NCBI GenBank assembly: GCA_965227455.1
Contig: OZ245752.1
Coordinates: 4,340,001-4,404,000, forward strand
Length of the DNA stretch: 64,000 nucleotides
Direction: 5' to 3'
Source: JABDIP01 sp965227455
GTDB lineage: Bacteria > Pseudomonadota > Alphaproteobacteria > DSM-16000 > Inquilinaceae
The first letter of the stretch is position 1; every line of letters begins with the position of its first letter. The notes under the pieces were generated by a model. That model was not told the DNA's origin. It saw nothing but the letters and a program-made list of their open reading frames with translations, and ran no database searches. Of this stretch, positions 33,328-42,303 are shown piece by piece. The translations under genes and the position numbers were made by a program.

Positions 33328-36300
33328 GTGGGCGCCTTCCTCTATCGGGAAAAGCGGTTCTTCGCCCTGGCGATCGCGATGATCATCGCCGTCGGCACGG
33401 CCGCCTTCATCACCATCGGCCGCCAGGAAGACCCGACCATCACCAACCTGTTCGCGACGGTCATCACCCCCTATCCGGGGGCCGATCCGGCGCGGGTGGA
33501 GGCGCTGGTCACCGAGAAGATCGAGGAAGAGCTGCGCGAGATCGAGGAAATCGAGGAGATCCGCTCGACGTCGCGGACCGGCATCTCGGTGATCAGCATC
33601 GAGCTCTCCCAGTTCATCGCCGATTCCGAGATCGAGCAGGCCTGGTCGGAGGTCCGCGACGCCCTGGCCGATGCGGTGGTCAACCTGCCGCCGGGGGTGC
33701 CGGAGCCGGATTTCGACAATGACCGCACCAGCGCCTACACCGCCATCAGCGCCATTGTCGCCCGCGACGGGCGCGAGGTGCCGGCCACTGTGCTGGGGCG
33801 TTACGGCGAGCTGCTGCAGGATCGCCTGCGTGGCGTCGGCGGCACCCAGACGGTTCGTCTCGTCGGCGCGCCGGAGGAGGAGGTGCTGGTCGAGGTCGAC
33901 CCGCTGCGCCTGGTCTCGATCGGGCTGACGGTCGACGCGGTCGCCGCCGCCATCGCCCGGGCCGACGCCAAGGTCGAGGCCGGCCGGGTGCGCGGCTCCG
34001 CCGACGACTACCTGATTGAGGTCACCGGCGAGATCGACTCCCTGGACCGGATCCGCGCCGTGGTGCTCAGCCGCGGCGCGGATGGCCCGCTGGTGCGGGT
34101 GGCCGATGTGGGCACGGTCCGTCGTGCACTGCGCACGCCGGTGGAGACCAAGGCCTTTGCCGACGGATCCAGGGCGGTGGTGGTCGCGGCGCGCATGGAG
34201 CCGGATCTGCAGGTGGATGCCTGGATGGGCCGGGTGCGCGAGACCTTACGGCTGTTCGAGGAGGAATTGCCGGCCGGTCTGGAACACCGGCTGCTGTTCG
34301 ACCAGAGCACCTATACCGCCGACCGGCTGGGCACTTTGGCGCAGAACCTGGCCATCGGCGTCGGCCTGGTGGTGGCGGTGCTGTTCGTGACCCTGGGCTG
34401 GCGGGCGGCGCTGGTGGTGGCGCTGATGCTGCCGCTGACCAGCCTGCTGTCGCTGGCGGTGCTGCAGCGCCTCGGCGTGCCGATCCACCAGATGTCGGTC
34501 ACCGGGCTGATCGTGGCGTTGGGCCTGCTGGTCGACGCGGCCATCGTGATGACCGACGAGATCCGGCGCCGCATCGCCGCCGGCATGGCCCGTGCGGACG
34601 CCCTGGCCGCGTCCTCGAAGCGCCTGGCCACGCCGCTTGCGGCATCGACCGCCACCACGGTGTTCGCCTTCATGCCGATGGCGGTCCTTCCGGGACCGGC
34701 CGGCGATTTCGTTGGCGCCATCGCCACTGCCGTCATCGTCATGCTGGTGGTGTCGCTGCTGCTGGCGTTGACGGTGACCCCGGCGATGGCCGGGTTCCTG
34801 CTGCCGCGCAGCGATTCCCGCCCGGCCTGGTGGCGCAACGGTGCCCGCTCCGGCCTGCTCGGACGGGCGTTCGGCGGATCGCTCGACCTGGCGCTGCGCC
34901 ATCGGGCACTCGGCATCCTGGCGGCGCTGGTGCTGCCGCTGATCGGCTTCGCGGCCTTCCCCACCCTGACCGCCCAGTTCTTCCCCGGTGTCGAGCGCGA
35001 CCAGTTCTATGTCCAGATGAAGCTGCCCGACGGGGCCAGCCTGGCCGAGACCGAGGCCGCGGTGCAGGCCGCCGACGCGATCCTCCGCGCCGAGGGAGAC
35101 ATCCGCAACGTCCACTGGTTCCTGGGCGAAAGCGCGCCGGCCTTCTACTACAACATGACCGCCGATCAGGACGGCGTGCCCAGCTTTGCAGAAGCGCTGA
35201 TCACGACCCGGACCGAAGAGGCGGCCGAGGCGATGGTGCCCCGCCTGCAGACGGCGCTGGATCTCGGCCTGCCGCAGGCGCAGGTGATCGTGCGCGACCT
35301 GGTCCAGGGCCCGCCGGTCGCCGCACCGGTCGAGCTTCGCATCGTCGGCCCCGATCTGGAGACCCTGCGCGCGCTGGGCGAGGAGGTCCGGCGCATGATG
35401 GCGGCGACGCCGGAGGTCACCCATACCCGCGCCACCCTGCTGGGCGGCGCCCCGAAGCTGGTGTTCGACCTGGACGAGGACCGGGTGCGCCTGGCGGGCC
35501 TGTCCCTGGCCGAGATCGCCCGGCAGCTGCAGACCCTGACCGAGGGTGCCACCGGCGGCTCGCTGATCGAGGGGTCGGAGGAACTGCCGGTGCGTATCCG
35601 GGTGCCGGAGTCCGGGCGCCTTGGCGCCGATACGGTCTCCGGCTTCCATGTGCTGCCGCCCGGCGCGTCAGTGACGGATTCGGAATGGCCGGGCATTCCG
35701 CTGTCGGCCCTGGGCGAGGTGCGGCTGGTGCCGTCCGACAGCCCGATCGCGCGGCGCAACGGCGAGCGCATCAACCTGGTGCAGGCCTATCTGCAGCTCG
35801 GCGTGCTGCCCGAGGAGGCGCTGAAGCAGGTCCAGGACCAACTGGCGGCGACGCCCTTGGCGCTACCGCCCGGATATCGCATCGAATATGGCGGCGACGC
35901 CGATGCCCGGGCCGAGACAGTGCGCAACCTGGTGGGTTCGCTGGGGCTGATCGTGGCGCTGATGGTCGCCTCCATCGTGCTGACCTTCAATTCCTACCGT
36001 TTGTCGCTGGTGACCGGCGCTGTGTCGCTGCTCTCCATGGGGCTGAGCATCCTGGCACTGGCGGTGTTCGGCTATCCGTTCGGCATCCAGGCGTTGATTG
36101 GAGTGATCGGCTCCATCGGCGTGTCGATCAACGCCGCCATCATCATCATGACCGCCTTGCAGCAGAATCCCGCTGCGGCGGCCGGCGACCGGCGCGCGAT
36201 CCGCGACGTGGTGATGGAATCCAGCCGGCACATCGTCTCCACCACACTGACCACCTTCGGCGGCTTCCTGCCGCTGATCCTGGGCGGCGGTGGTTTCTGG

Positions 36301-36471
36301 CCGCCGTTTGCCATGGCGATCGCCGGCGGCGTGCTGCTGTCCACCGTGGTCTCGTTCTACTTCGTACCGCCGATGTTCAGCCTGGTGGCCGGGCGGCGCG
36401 CCCAGCCGGCGGCAGCGCTGCCGGATGCAACCCGGGGGCCGGCACGGCTCGAGGTGGCCGCGGCCGAGTAG
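33328..36471 (+). CDS. RND efflux transporter permease
   Basis: A 1047-residue inner-membrane RND pump with 12 TM helices and two large periplasmic loops, starting with GTG. The N-terminus FLYREKRFFALAIAMIIAVG and QEDPTITNLFATVITPYPGA is typical. In TM4 the usual Asp-Asp pair reads GLLVDAAIVMTDE, keeping only the first Asp, and in TM10 the place of the proton-relay Lys of AcrB reads GVSINAAIIIMTAL with no Lys. Coupling therefore differs from AcrB, as in some distant RND subfamilies. Substrates are unknown. It is controlled with its adaptor by the TetR repressor. Confidence 0.9.
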   Translation: MGAFLYREKRFFALAIAMIIAVGTAAFITIGRQEDPTITNLFATVITPYPGADPARVEALVTEKIEEELREIEEIEEIRSTSRTGISVISIELSQFIADSEIEQAWSEVRDALADAVVNLPPGVPEPDFDNDRTSAYTAISAIVARDGREVPATVLGRYGELLQDRLRGVGGTQTVRLVGAPEEEVLVEVDPLRLVSIGLTVDAVAAAIARADAKVEAGRVRGSADDYLIEVTGEIDSLDRIRAVVLSRGADGPLVRVADVGTVRRALRTPVETKAFADGSRAVVVAARMEPDLQVDAWMGRVRETLRLFEEELPAGLEHRLLFDQSTYTADRLGTLAQNLAIGVGLVVAVLFVTLGWRAALVVALMLPLTSLLSLAVLQRLGVPIHQMSVTGLIVALGLLVDAAIVMTDEIRRRIAAGMARADALAASSKRLATPLAASTATTVFAFMPMAVLPGPAGDFVGAIATAVIVMLVVSLLLALTVTPAMAGFLLPRSDSRPAWWRNGARSGLLGRAFGGSLDLALRHRALGILAALVLPLIGFAAFPTLTAQFFPGVERDQFYVQMKLPDGASLAETEAAVQAADAILRAEGDIRNVHWFLGESAPAFYYNMTADQDGVPSFAEALITTRTEEAAEAMVPRLQTALDLGLPQAQVIVRDLVQGPPVAAPVELRIVGPDLETLRALGEEVRRMMAATPEVTHTRATLLGGAPKLVFDLDEDRVRLAGLSLAEIARQLQTLTEGATGGSLIEGSEELPVRIRVPESGRLGADTVSGFHVLPPGASVTDSEWPGIPLSALGEVRLVPSDSPIARRNGERINLVQAYLQLGVLPEEALKQVQDQLAATPLALPPGYRIEYGGDADARAETVRNLVGSLGLIVALMVASIVLTFNSYRLSLVTGAVSLLSMGLSILALAVFGYPFGIQALIGVIGSIGVSINAAIIIMTALQQNPAAAAGDRRAIRDVVMESSRHIVSTTLTTFGGFLPLILGGGGFWPPFAMAIAGGVLLSTVVSFYFVPPMFSLVAGRRAQPAAALPDATRGPARLEVAAAE

Positions 36472-36711
36472 CCCCGCGTCGCGGACCATCTGCAACCTAT
36501 GATATCGGCAACTTTGTTTTTACTTCGCGAATTATGATGTGTTCGCGTGTGTACTTCGATTGCTCAAATTGACTCTAGAATTAATCTAATGATTACGTGG
36601 AAATGCTATAATTATTAGAAATTGAATTATTCTTCGGCCTTATTCCGGTCCTCGATCGATGCTTCGACTCGCGACCCGTCAGCGGGCCGATAACATGGAG
36701 TATCGAGCCCG
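36472..36711. other. AT-rich intergenic region upstream of the H-NOX gene
   Basis: This 240-bp spacer is far more AT-rich than the rest of the window from about 36505 to 36650, with ATGCTATAATTATTAG at 36603-36618 containing a TATAAT -10-like box. It probably holds the promoter of the H-NOX/kinase operon. No coding sequence is supported. Confidence 0.5.
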
Positions 36712-37254
36712 ATGAAAGGCGTTATCTTCACAAAGTTCATAGAAATGGTGGACGGCCATTTCTCCCCGGAAATGACCGAGCAGATCATCGAGGATGCCCA
36801 ACCGCCCTCCGGCGGTGCGTACACCTCGGTCGGCGTCTACGACCATGCCGAGATCCTCGGTCTGGTGACCGCGCTCAGCGAGCGCACCGGTGCGGAGGTC
36901 GGCGATCTGGTGCGCGCCTTCGGGCATTACCTGTTTGGAGCCCTGGGCAAGGTGCATCCGGAATATGTCGAAGGCGTCGGAAGCGCCTTCGACATGCTGG
37001 AGAAGGTGCACGACCACATCCATGTGGAGGTGCGCAAGCTCTATCCGGATGCCGAGCTGCCCTCGGTCGTCTGCGAACGCAAGGACGACGACACGCTGGT
37101 GGTCAACTACAGCTCACCGCGGCCCTTCGCGGCGGTGGCTGAGGGGCTGATCGCCGGCTGCGTCGACTACTTCGGCGATCCGGTCACGGTCAGGCGGACT
37201 GAGGCCAGCGAGGATGGCTGCAGCGCCGTCTTCGAGTTGAAGCGGGCGGCCTGA
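36712..37254 (+). CDS. Heme-dependent NO sensor (H-NOX domain protein)
   Basis: A 180-residue stand-alone H-NOX protein that binds NO (and perhaps O2) through heme in the cytosol. The proximal heme ligand is H104 in IHVEVRKLYPDAELP. The heme-propionate motif Y-x-S-x-R is Y133-S-S-P-R137. The N-terminal MKGVIFTKFIEMVDGHFSPE is typical of proteobacterial H-NOX. Length matches the family. The kinase gene begins 4 bp downstream, the usual arrangement in which NO-bound H-NOX inhibits the kinase and so alters biofilm, motility or quorum signalling. The distal O2-binding Tyr found in anaerobes cannot be confirmed by eye. Confidence 0.92.
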   Translation: MKGVIFTKFIEMVDGHFSPEMTEQIIEDAQPPSGGAYTSVGVYDHAEILGLVTALSERTGAEVGDLVRAFGHYLFGALGKVHPEYVEGVGSAFDMLEKVHDHIHVEVRKLYPDAELPSVVCERKDDDTLVVNYSSPRPFAAVAEGLIAGCVDYFGDPVTVRRTEASEDGCSAVFELKRAA

Positions 37255-37258
37255 GCGC

Positions 37259-38620
37259 ATGGACGCGGCTGTCCTGGCGAAACGGCTGGAGCGCGAGCGG
37301 CGCGCCCGCGAGGAGGCCGAGCGCATCCTCGAGGCCAAGAGCCGCGAGCTGTTCCAGTCCAACGAGCGCCTGAAGGCCGCCAGCGCCGAACTGGAACGCC
37401 AGTCCGGGCAACTGACGGCGATCCTGGAGAATACCCGGGCCGGCATCCTGCTGGTCGACGGCGAGGGCCGCATCCGTCGCGTCAACCGGGGGGCGGAGCT
37501 GCTGTTCGGAATGGGCGCGGCGGAACTCGAGGGCCATGAGGCGGCCCGGCTGACCGAGAAGGCGGATGCAGACGCCCTTCGCGCCGCCGATGCGCCGACA
37601 GCGGCGCGGGCGCTCAGCCATGCCCGTGACGATGTCGTCGGGCGTCGGGCTGACGGCACGGATTTTCCGATGGAGCTGGCGGTGGCCGCGGTGGAGATCG
37701 ACAGCGCTCCCCACGCGGTGTGGATCTGCCGCGACATCACCGCGCGCAAGGAGGCGGAGGCCAGGCGTGCCGCCCTGGAAAGCGAGCTGGCGCAGGCGCA
37801 GAAGCTGGAATCCCTCGGCACCCTGTCCGCCGGCATCGCCCATGAGATCAACACCCCGGTGCAGTTCGTCAGTGACAACGTGCATTTTCTCAAGGAGGCG
37901 GCCGGCGATCTCGACGCCGTCTTCGCGGCTTATGCCGTCCTCGCCGAAGCCATAGACTCCGGCGGCGACGTGAAGGCGGCGCTGACCGCCGCGCGGGCCG
38001 CCGAGGCCGAGGCCGATCTCGCCTTCGTCCGCGAGGAGATGCCGCCGGCCCTGGACCAGGCGCTGGTCGGCCTGGCGCAGATCACCAAGATCGTCTCGGC
38101 GATCAAGGTCTTCGCCCATCCGGGCCTGCAGGACCGCACGGACTTCAATCTCAACGAGGCCATCGACACGACCGTGACGGTTTCGGCGAGCCAGTGGAAG
38201 CACGTGGCCGAGCTGGAGACCGATCTTCAGGACGGCCTGCCGCCGGTGCCCGGATATCCCGGCGAGTTGAACCAGGTCTTCCTGAACCTGATCGTCAATG
38301 CCGCCCAGGCGATCGAGGAGGCGGGAGCGGAGGGCAAGGGCCGGATCGCCATCGCCACCCGCGTCGAGGACCGCTCGGCGGTCGTCACCGTGAGCGACAG
38401 CGGCTGCGGCATCGCGCCGGAGAACCAGGGCCGCATTTTCGACCCGTTCTTCACCACCAAGGAGGTCGGCAAGGGCACCGGCCAGGGCCTGTCGCTCTGC
38501 TACTCCATCGTCACCCAGAAGCATGGCGGCCAGATCGCCGTCGCCTCCGAGCCAGGCAAGGGCACCGTCTTCACCATCCGCCTGCCCCTCGACGCCGGCA
38601 AGGCGGAACAGGCCGCCTGA
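37259..38620 (+). CDS. H-NOX-associated PAS sensor histidine kinase
   Basis: A 453-residue soluble kinase. An N-terminal coiled coil (1-50) is followed by a PAS domain (about 50-165, GILLVDGEGRIRRVNRGAEL), then a second coiled coil. The phospho-acceptor is H195 in LGTLSAGIAHEINTPVQFVS, and an extended helical insert follows. The ATPase domain has N-box FLNLIVNAAQAIEE, G1 VSDSGCGIAPEN and G2 GTGQGLSL. It is translated 4 bp after the H-NOX gene and is its presumed output partner. No response regulator gene follows; a palindromic repeat ends the unit. Confidence 0.92.
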   Translation: MDAAVLAKRLERERRAREEAERILEAKSRELFQSNERLKAASAELERQSGQLTAILENTRAGILLVDGEGRIRRVNRGAELLFGMGAAELEGHEAARLTEKADADALRAADAPTAARALSHARDDVVGRRADGTDFPMELAVAAVEIDSAPHAVWICRDITARKEAEARRAALESELAQAQKLESLGTLSAGIAHEINTPVQFVSDNVHFLKEAAGDLDAVFAAYAVLAEAIDSGGDVKAALTAARAAEAEADLAFVREEMPPALDQALVGLAQITKIVSAIKVFAHPGLQDRTDFNLNEAIDTTVTVSASQWKHVAELETDLQDGLPPVPGYPGELNQVFLNLIVNAAQAIEEAGAEGKGRIAIATRVEDRSAVVTVSDSGCGIAPENQGRIFDPFFTTKEVGKGTGQGLSLCYSIVTQKHGGQIAVASEPGKGTVFTIRLPLDAGKAEQAA

Positions 38621-38674
38621 ACAGGATGTAAGCCGACGATTGACCGAATCTGGCGATCTTCGATCAGGTCTTCT

Positions 38675-38824
38675 TTAGCCCCCTCACCTTCCCATGGCTT
38701 CGCCGCGGGCCCCTCCCTCTCCCGCGAGGGGAGAGGGACAAGCTGTCGCGCGCTTTCGTTACCCTCTCCCCTTGCGGGAGAGGGAGGGACCCGACGCACA
38801 GCGTTGGGAGGGTGAGGGGGCTTA
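38675..38824. repeat. Large GC-rich inverted repeat, copy C
   Basis: The left arm starts AGCCCCCTCACC at 38677 and ends GAGGGGAGAGGG at 38734. The right arm mirrors it from CCCTCTCCCC at 38763 to GGTGAGGGGGCT at 38822. Arms are about 58 bp and roughly 80% complementary. It lies between convergent genes. A half-unit of the same family recurs at 61803-61861. Confidence 0.75.
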
Positions 38825-38846
38825 CGAAGAATTCCTGCGCTACGCG

Positions 38847-39710
38847 CTAGTGCCGCGCGCCCCTCAAGGTCGGGTCCAGGCGGTCGCGCAGCCAGTCGCC
38901 GATCAGGCTGATCGACAGGGCCAGCAGGAAGATGATGGCGCCGGGCAGCATGGTCAGCCACCAGGCGGTCAGCAGCCGGTCGCGGCCCTCGCTCATGATC
39001 TGGCCGAGGCTTGTCAGCGGCGGCTGCACGCCGAGGCCGAGGAAGCTGAGCGCCGTTTCCAGCAGGATGGTCAGCGGCAGGTTCACGGTGAACTGCACCA
39101 GCGCCACGTTGAACACGTTCGGCAGGATGTGCCCGAGATAGACCCTGGGCGGCGAGGCGCCGAGCGCCCGGATCGCCAGGGCATAGCCGTGCTCCTTGGC
39201 CGACAGGGTCGCGCCGCGCATCAGCCGGGCATAGACCTCCCATCCCGACAGTCCGATCAGCAGCAGGAACAGGAAGAAACTGTTGTCGAACATGGCCAGC
39301 ACGAACAGGGCCACGATGATGATCGGCAGCGAGGCCTGCACGTCCACCGCCGCCATGATCGCCGCCTCTGTCCAGCCCCGCCTCGCCGCCGCCAAGATGC
39401 CCAGCAGCGAGCCGACTACCGCCCCCAGCAGGGTGCCGACGATGGCGACGATCAGGCTGATCTGGGCGCCGACCGCCAGCCGGGCCAGCAGGTCGCGTCC
39501 CTTCTGGTCGGTGCCCAGCAGATAATCGGGATTGCCGCCCAGGAAGGACGGCGGCTTGAGACGCGCGATCAAGGATGTGTCACGGAAGCTGTGCGGCGTC
39601 AGCAGCTCGCCGAACAGCGCGAACAGCACGAACAGAGCGACGAAACCGAGCGCGACCCGCACGGTCAGCGGCATGGTGGGGCGGGCAGCTGTCAGGGTGG
39701 TGTCGGTCAT
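38847..39710 (-). CDS. ABC importer permease (DppC/OppC type)
   Basis: A 287-residue inner-membrane permease. An N-terminal TM and long periplasmic loop are followed by five TM helices. The N-terminal segment with LIARLKPPSFLGGNPDYLLG and TDQKGRDLLARLAVGAQISL is diagnostic of DppC/OppC. The EAA loop (REHGYALAIRALGASPPRVY variant) contacts the ATPase. It is last in a five-gene operon, 1 bp after the DppB-type gene. Confidence 0.9.
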   Translation of the reverse strand: MTDTTLTAARPTMPLTVRVALGFVALFVLFALFGELLTPHSFRDTSLIARLKPPSFLGGNPDYLLGTDQKGRDLLARLAVGAQISLIVAIVGTLLGAVVGSLLGILAAARRGWTEAAIMAAVDVQASLPIIIVALFVLAMFDNSFFLFLLLIGLSGWEVYARLMRGATLSAKEHGYALAIRALGASPPRVYLGHILPNVFNVALVQFTVNLPLTILLETALSFLGLGVQPPLTSLGQIMSEGRDRLLTAWWLTMLPGAIIFLLALSISLIGDWLRDRLDPTLRGARH

Positions 39711-39711
39711 C

Positions 39712-40629
39712 TCAGCGCGCCCGGATCCGCGGGTCGATCGCCATGTAGATCAGGTCGACCGCCAGGTTCGCGAAGGTCATGGTGAAGGCGACCATCAGCA
39801 CGATGAACTGCACCATGGCGATGTCGCGGGTTGCGACGGAGCGCACCAGCAGGAAGCCGACCCCGGGCCAGCTGAACACCTGCTCGGTTACGACAGAGCC
39901 GGCGATCAGAGCACCCAGGCTGAGGCCGATCAGGGTGACGATGGGAATCGCCGCATTCGGCAGGGCGTGGCGCAGGATGCGCCGCCGGCGTGGCACGCCG
40001 CGGGCTTCCGCCGCCATCATGTAGGGCTTGCCCAGGGTCTCCAGCAGCGAGGAGCGGGTGAAGCGGGCGAAGGAGCCCATATTGGCGAGGCCGAGGGTCG
40101 CCGCCGGCATCAGGAGGCCGAGGAAGCCGATTTCGCCGGCCCCGACGAAGGTCTTGAACACCAGAGCGGCGGTCAGGATGACGATCAGCCCGAAGAAGAA
40201 ATTCGGCATGGCGAAGGCGAACACCGAAAACGCCATGACGGCACGATCCAGGCGGCTGTTGCGGTTGAGCGCCGCCAGCCCGCCGATGGGCACGCCAATG
40301 CCGATGGCGATCAGCAGCGCGGTGCCGCCCAGCACCAGGGTGTTGGGGATGCGCTCCGCCACCACCTCCATCACCGGCCGTCCGGTGTGCACCGAGAAGC
40401 CGAACTCGCCCCGCGCCAGGGCGCCCAGATACTTGCCGTATTGCACGATCAGCGGCTGGTCGAGGCCGAGCTTCTCCCGGTACTCGTCGATCACCGCCTG
40501 GTCGGCGTCCGGCGGCGCCAGCGCGGCGGCCGGGTCGCCGGAGAAGCGAATGAAAACGAACACCAGCGAGACCGCGATCAGCAGGGTGATCAGTGCCCGC
40601 AGGGTCTTGCCGAGGACAAAGCGGCTCAT
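39712..40629 (-). CDS. ABC importer permease (DppB/OppB type)
   Basis: A 305-residue inner-membrane permease with six TM helices. The N-terminal FIRFSGDPAAALAPPDADQA resembles the DppB consensus FxxxxGDPA, and the EAA loop is MMAAEARGVPRRRRILRHAL. Its start overlaps the end of the ATPase gene by 4 bp (ATGA) and its stop is 1 bp from the DppC gene. Together they form the translocation channel for a peptide-like or opine-like solute. Confidence 0.9.
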   Translation of the reverse strand: MSRFVLGKTLRALITLLIAVSLVFVFIRFSGDPAAALAPPDADQAVIDEYREKLGLDQPLIVQYGKYLGALARGEFGFSVHTGRPVMEVVAERIPNTLVLGGTALLIAIGIGVPIGGLAALNRNSRLDRAVMAFSVFAFAMPNFFFGLIVILTAALVFKTFVGAGEIGFLGLLMPAATLGLANMGSFARFTRSSLLETLGKPYMMAAEARGVPRRRRILRHALPNAAIPIVTLIGLSLGALIAGSVVTEQVFSWPGVGFLLVRSVATRDIAMVQFIVLMVAFTMTFANLAVDLIYMAIDPRIRAR

Positions 40630-42275
40630 GCCTCCGCCCCCGCCGCCAGCCGCGCCACGGTCTCCTCGAAGGCCGCATCGCGGCCCGGCGATGCATCCAG
40701 CAGCGCGCGGGTATAGCCGTCGTGCGGATCGTCGAACAATTCGGCCGTGGGCCGGTGTTCCACCACCTGCCCGTCGCGCATCACCATGATGTCGTCGCAG
40801 ATCGAGGCGGCGACCCGCAAATCGTGGGTGATGAACAGCAGCGCGAAACCCAGACGCTCCTGCAACTCCTCGAACAGGGCAAGGATCTGCGCCTGGATCG
40901 AGACATCCAGGGCGGAGACGGGCTCGTCGGCGATCAGCACTTCGGGCTCGACGGCCAGCGCCCGGGCGATGCAGATGCGCTGGCGCTGGCCGCCGGAGAA
41001 TTCGTGCGGGTAGCGCTCGATCACCTGCGGCGGCAATCCGACCAGGGACAGGAGCGCTGTCGCCGTCTCCCGCGCCTCCGCCCGCGACGCGCCATGGATC
41101 AGTGGACCCTCCGCGACCGCGTCGCGGACCCGCTGGCGCGGGTCGAGGGCGGTGTACGGATCCTGCAAAACCACCTGCATCCGCTTGCGGACCCGGCGCA
41201 GCGTGTCGCCGGATGCGTGCGAGATGTCCTCGCCATGCAGGATCACACGGCCGGAGTCCATCTCCTCCAGGCGCAACAGGCAGCGGGCCAGGGTGGATTT
41301 GCCGGAACCGGATTCGCCGACGACGCCCAGGGTCTTGCCGCGTTCCAGGCTGAGCCCCACATCGCGCACTGCGGTCACCGTCCGGATGTCGAACACCCCG
41401 CTGCGGATCCTGTAGGTCAGCGAGACGCCGTCGGCAGACAGCACCGGCCGCGCCGCGTTCCCATTGCCGGCGCCGGGCCTGGCCGAGGGCACGGCGGCGA
41501 TGAGGGTCCTGGTGTAGGGATGCTGCGGTCGGGTCAGGATCTGATCGCGCGGTCCGGTCTCGACGATCTCGCCCTCGCGCATCACGGCGATGCGGTCGGC
41601 GATGTCGGCGACCACGCCGAAATCATGGGTGATGAACAGGACCGCGGTGTCGCGGGTCGTCTTCAGCTCGTCGATCAGGGCCAGGATTTCCGCCTGGGTG
41701 GTGACGTCCAGAGCGGTGCTCGGCTCGTCGGCAATCAGCAGCGCCGGCTCCAGCGCCAGGGCCATGGCGATGACGATGCGCTGGCACTGGCCGCCGGACA
41801 GCTGGTGCGGGTAGGCGCGGAAGACCCGTTCCGGCTCCGGCAGCTTCACCGCCGCCAGCAGCTCCAGCACCCGGTCGCGCCGCTCGGCCCGATCGCGGAT
41901 GCCGTGGACCTCCAGCACCTCCTCGATCTGCCGGCCGACCCGCTGCACCGGGTCCAGGGTGGCGCGCGGTTCCTGGAAGATCATCGCCATGCGGGCGCCG
42001 CGCAGGCTCTGCATCGCGATCGGATCGTCGACCGGCAGCGGCGCGCCTTCGAAGCGGATCGTGCCGTCTTCCACGGCGAGTCCCGGCGGGACCATGCCCA
42101 TCACCGCCTGGGCGGTGATCGACTTGCCGGACCCGGACTCGCCAACCACGCACAGGGTCTCCCCGGCCGCCACCGACAGGCCGACATTGCGCACCGCCCA
42201 GCGCCGCTCCCCGCCGGGGGGCAAGGAGACGGAGAGCGAACCCACCTCTAGGACCGCCGGCCTTTCGTCCGTCAT
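40626..42275 (-). CDS. ABC importer double ATPase (DppD-DppF fusion)
   Basis: A 549-residue protein carrying two complete nucleotide-binding domains, as DppD and DppF fused in one chain. Domain 1 has Walker A GESGSGKS (about 50), signature LSGGQCQR and Walker B LLIADEPST. Domain 2 has Walker A GESGSGKST (about 335), signature FSGGQRQR and Walker B VLIADEPVSALD. Each domain ends with an oligopeptide-transporter-type tail. Such fusions are common in alphaproteobacterial Dpp/Opp systems. ATG at 42275 is the family start; an in-frame extension to 42389 overlaps the previous gene. Confidence 0.92.
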   Translation of the reverse strand: MTDERPAVLEVGSLSVSLPPGGERRWAVRNVGLSVAAGETLCVVGESGSGKSITAQAVMGMVPPGLAVEDGTIRFEGAPLPVDDPIAMQSLRGARMAMIFQEPRATLDPVQRVGRQIEEVLEVHGIRDRAERRDRVLELLAAVKLPEPERVFRAYPHQLSGGQCQRIVIAMALALEPALLIADEPSTALDVTTQAEILALIDELKTTRDTAVLFITHDFGVVADIADRIAVMREGEIVETGPRDQILTRPQHPYTRTLIAAVPSARPGAGNGNAARPVLSADGVSLTYRIRSGVFDIRTVTAVRDVGLSLERGKTLGVVGESGSGKSTLARCLLRLEEMDSGRVILHGEDISHASGDTLRRVRKRMQVVLQDPYTALDPRQRVRDAVAEGPLIHGASRAEARETATALLSLVGLPPQVIERYPHEFSGGQRQRICIARALAVEPEVLIADEPVSALDVSIQAQILALFEELQERLGFALLFITHDLRVAASICDDIMVMRDGQVVEHRPTAELFDDPHDGYTRALLDASPGRDAAFEETVARLAAGAEA

Positions 42276-42303
42276 GGCCGCGCGGCCGAGAGTATAGGCC
42301 CGC

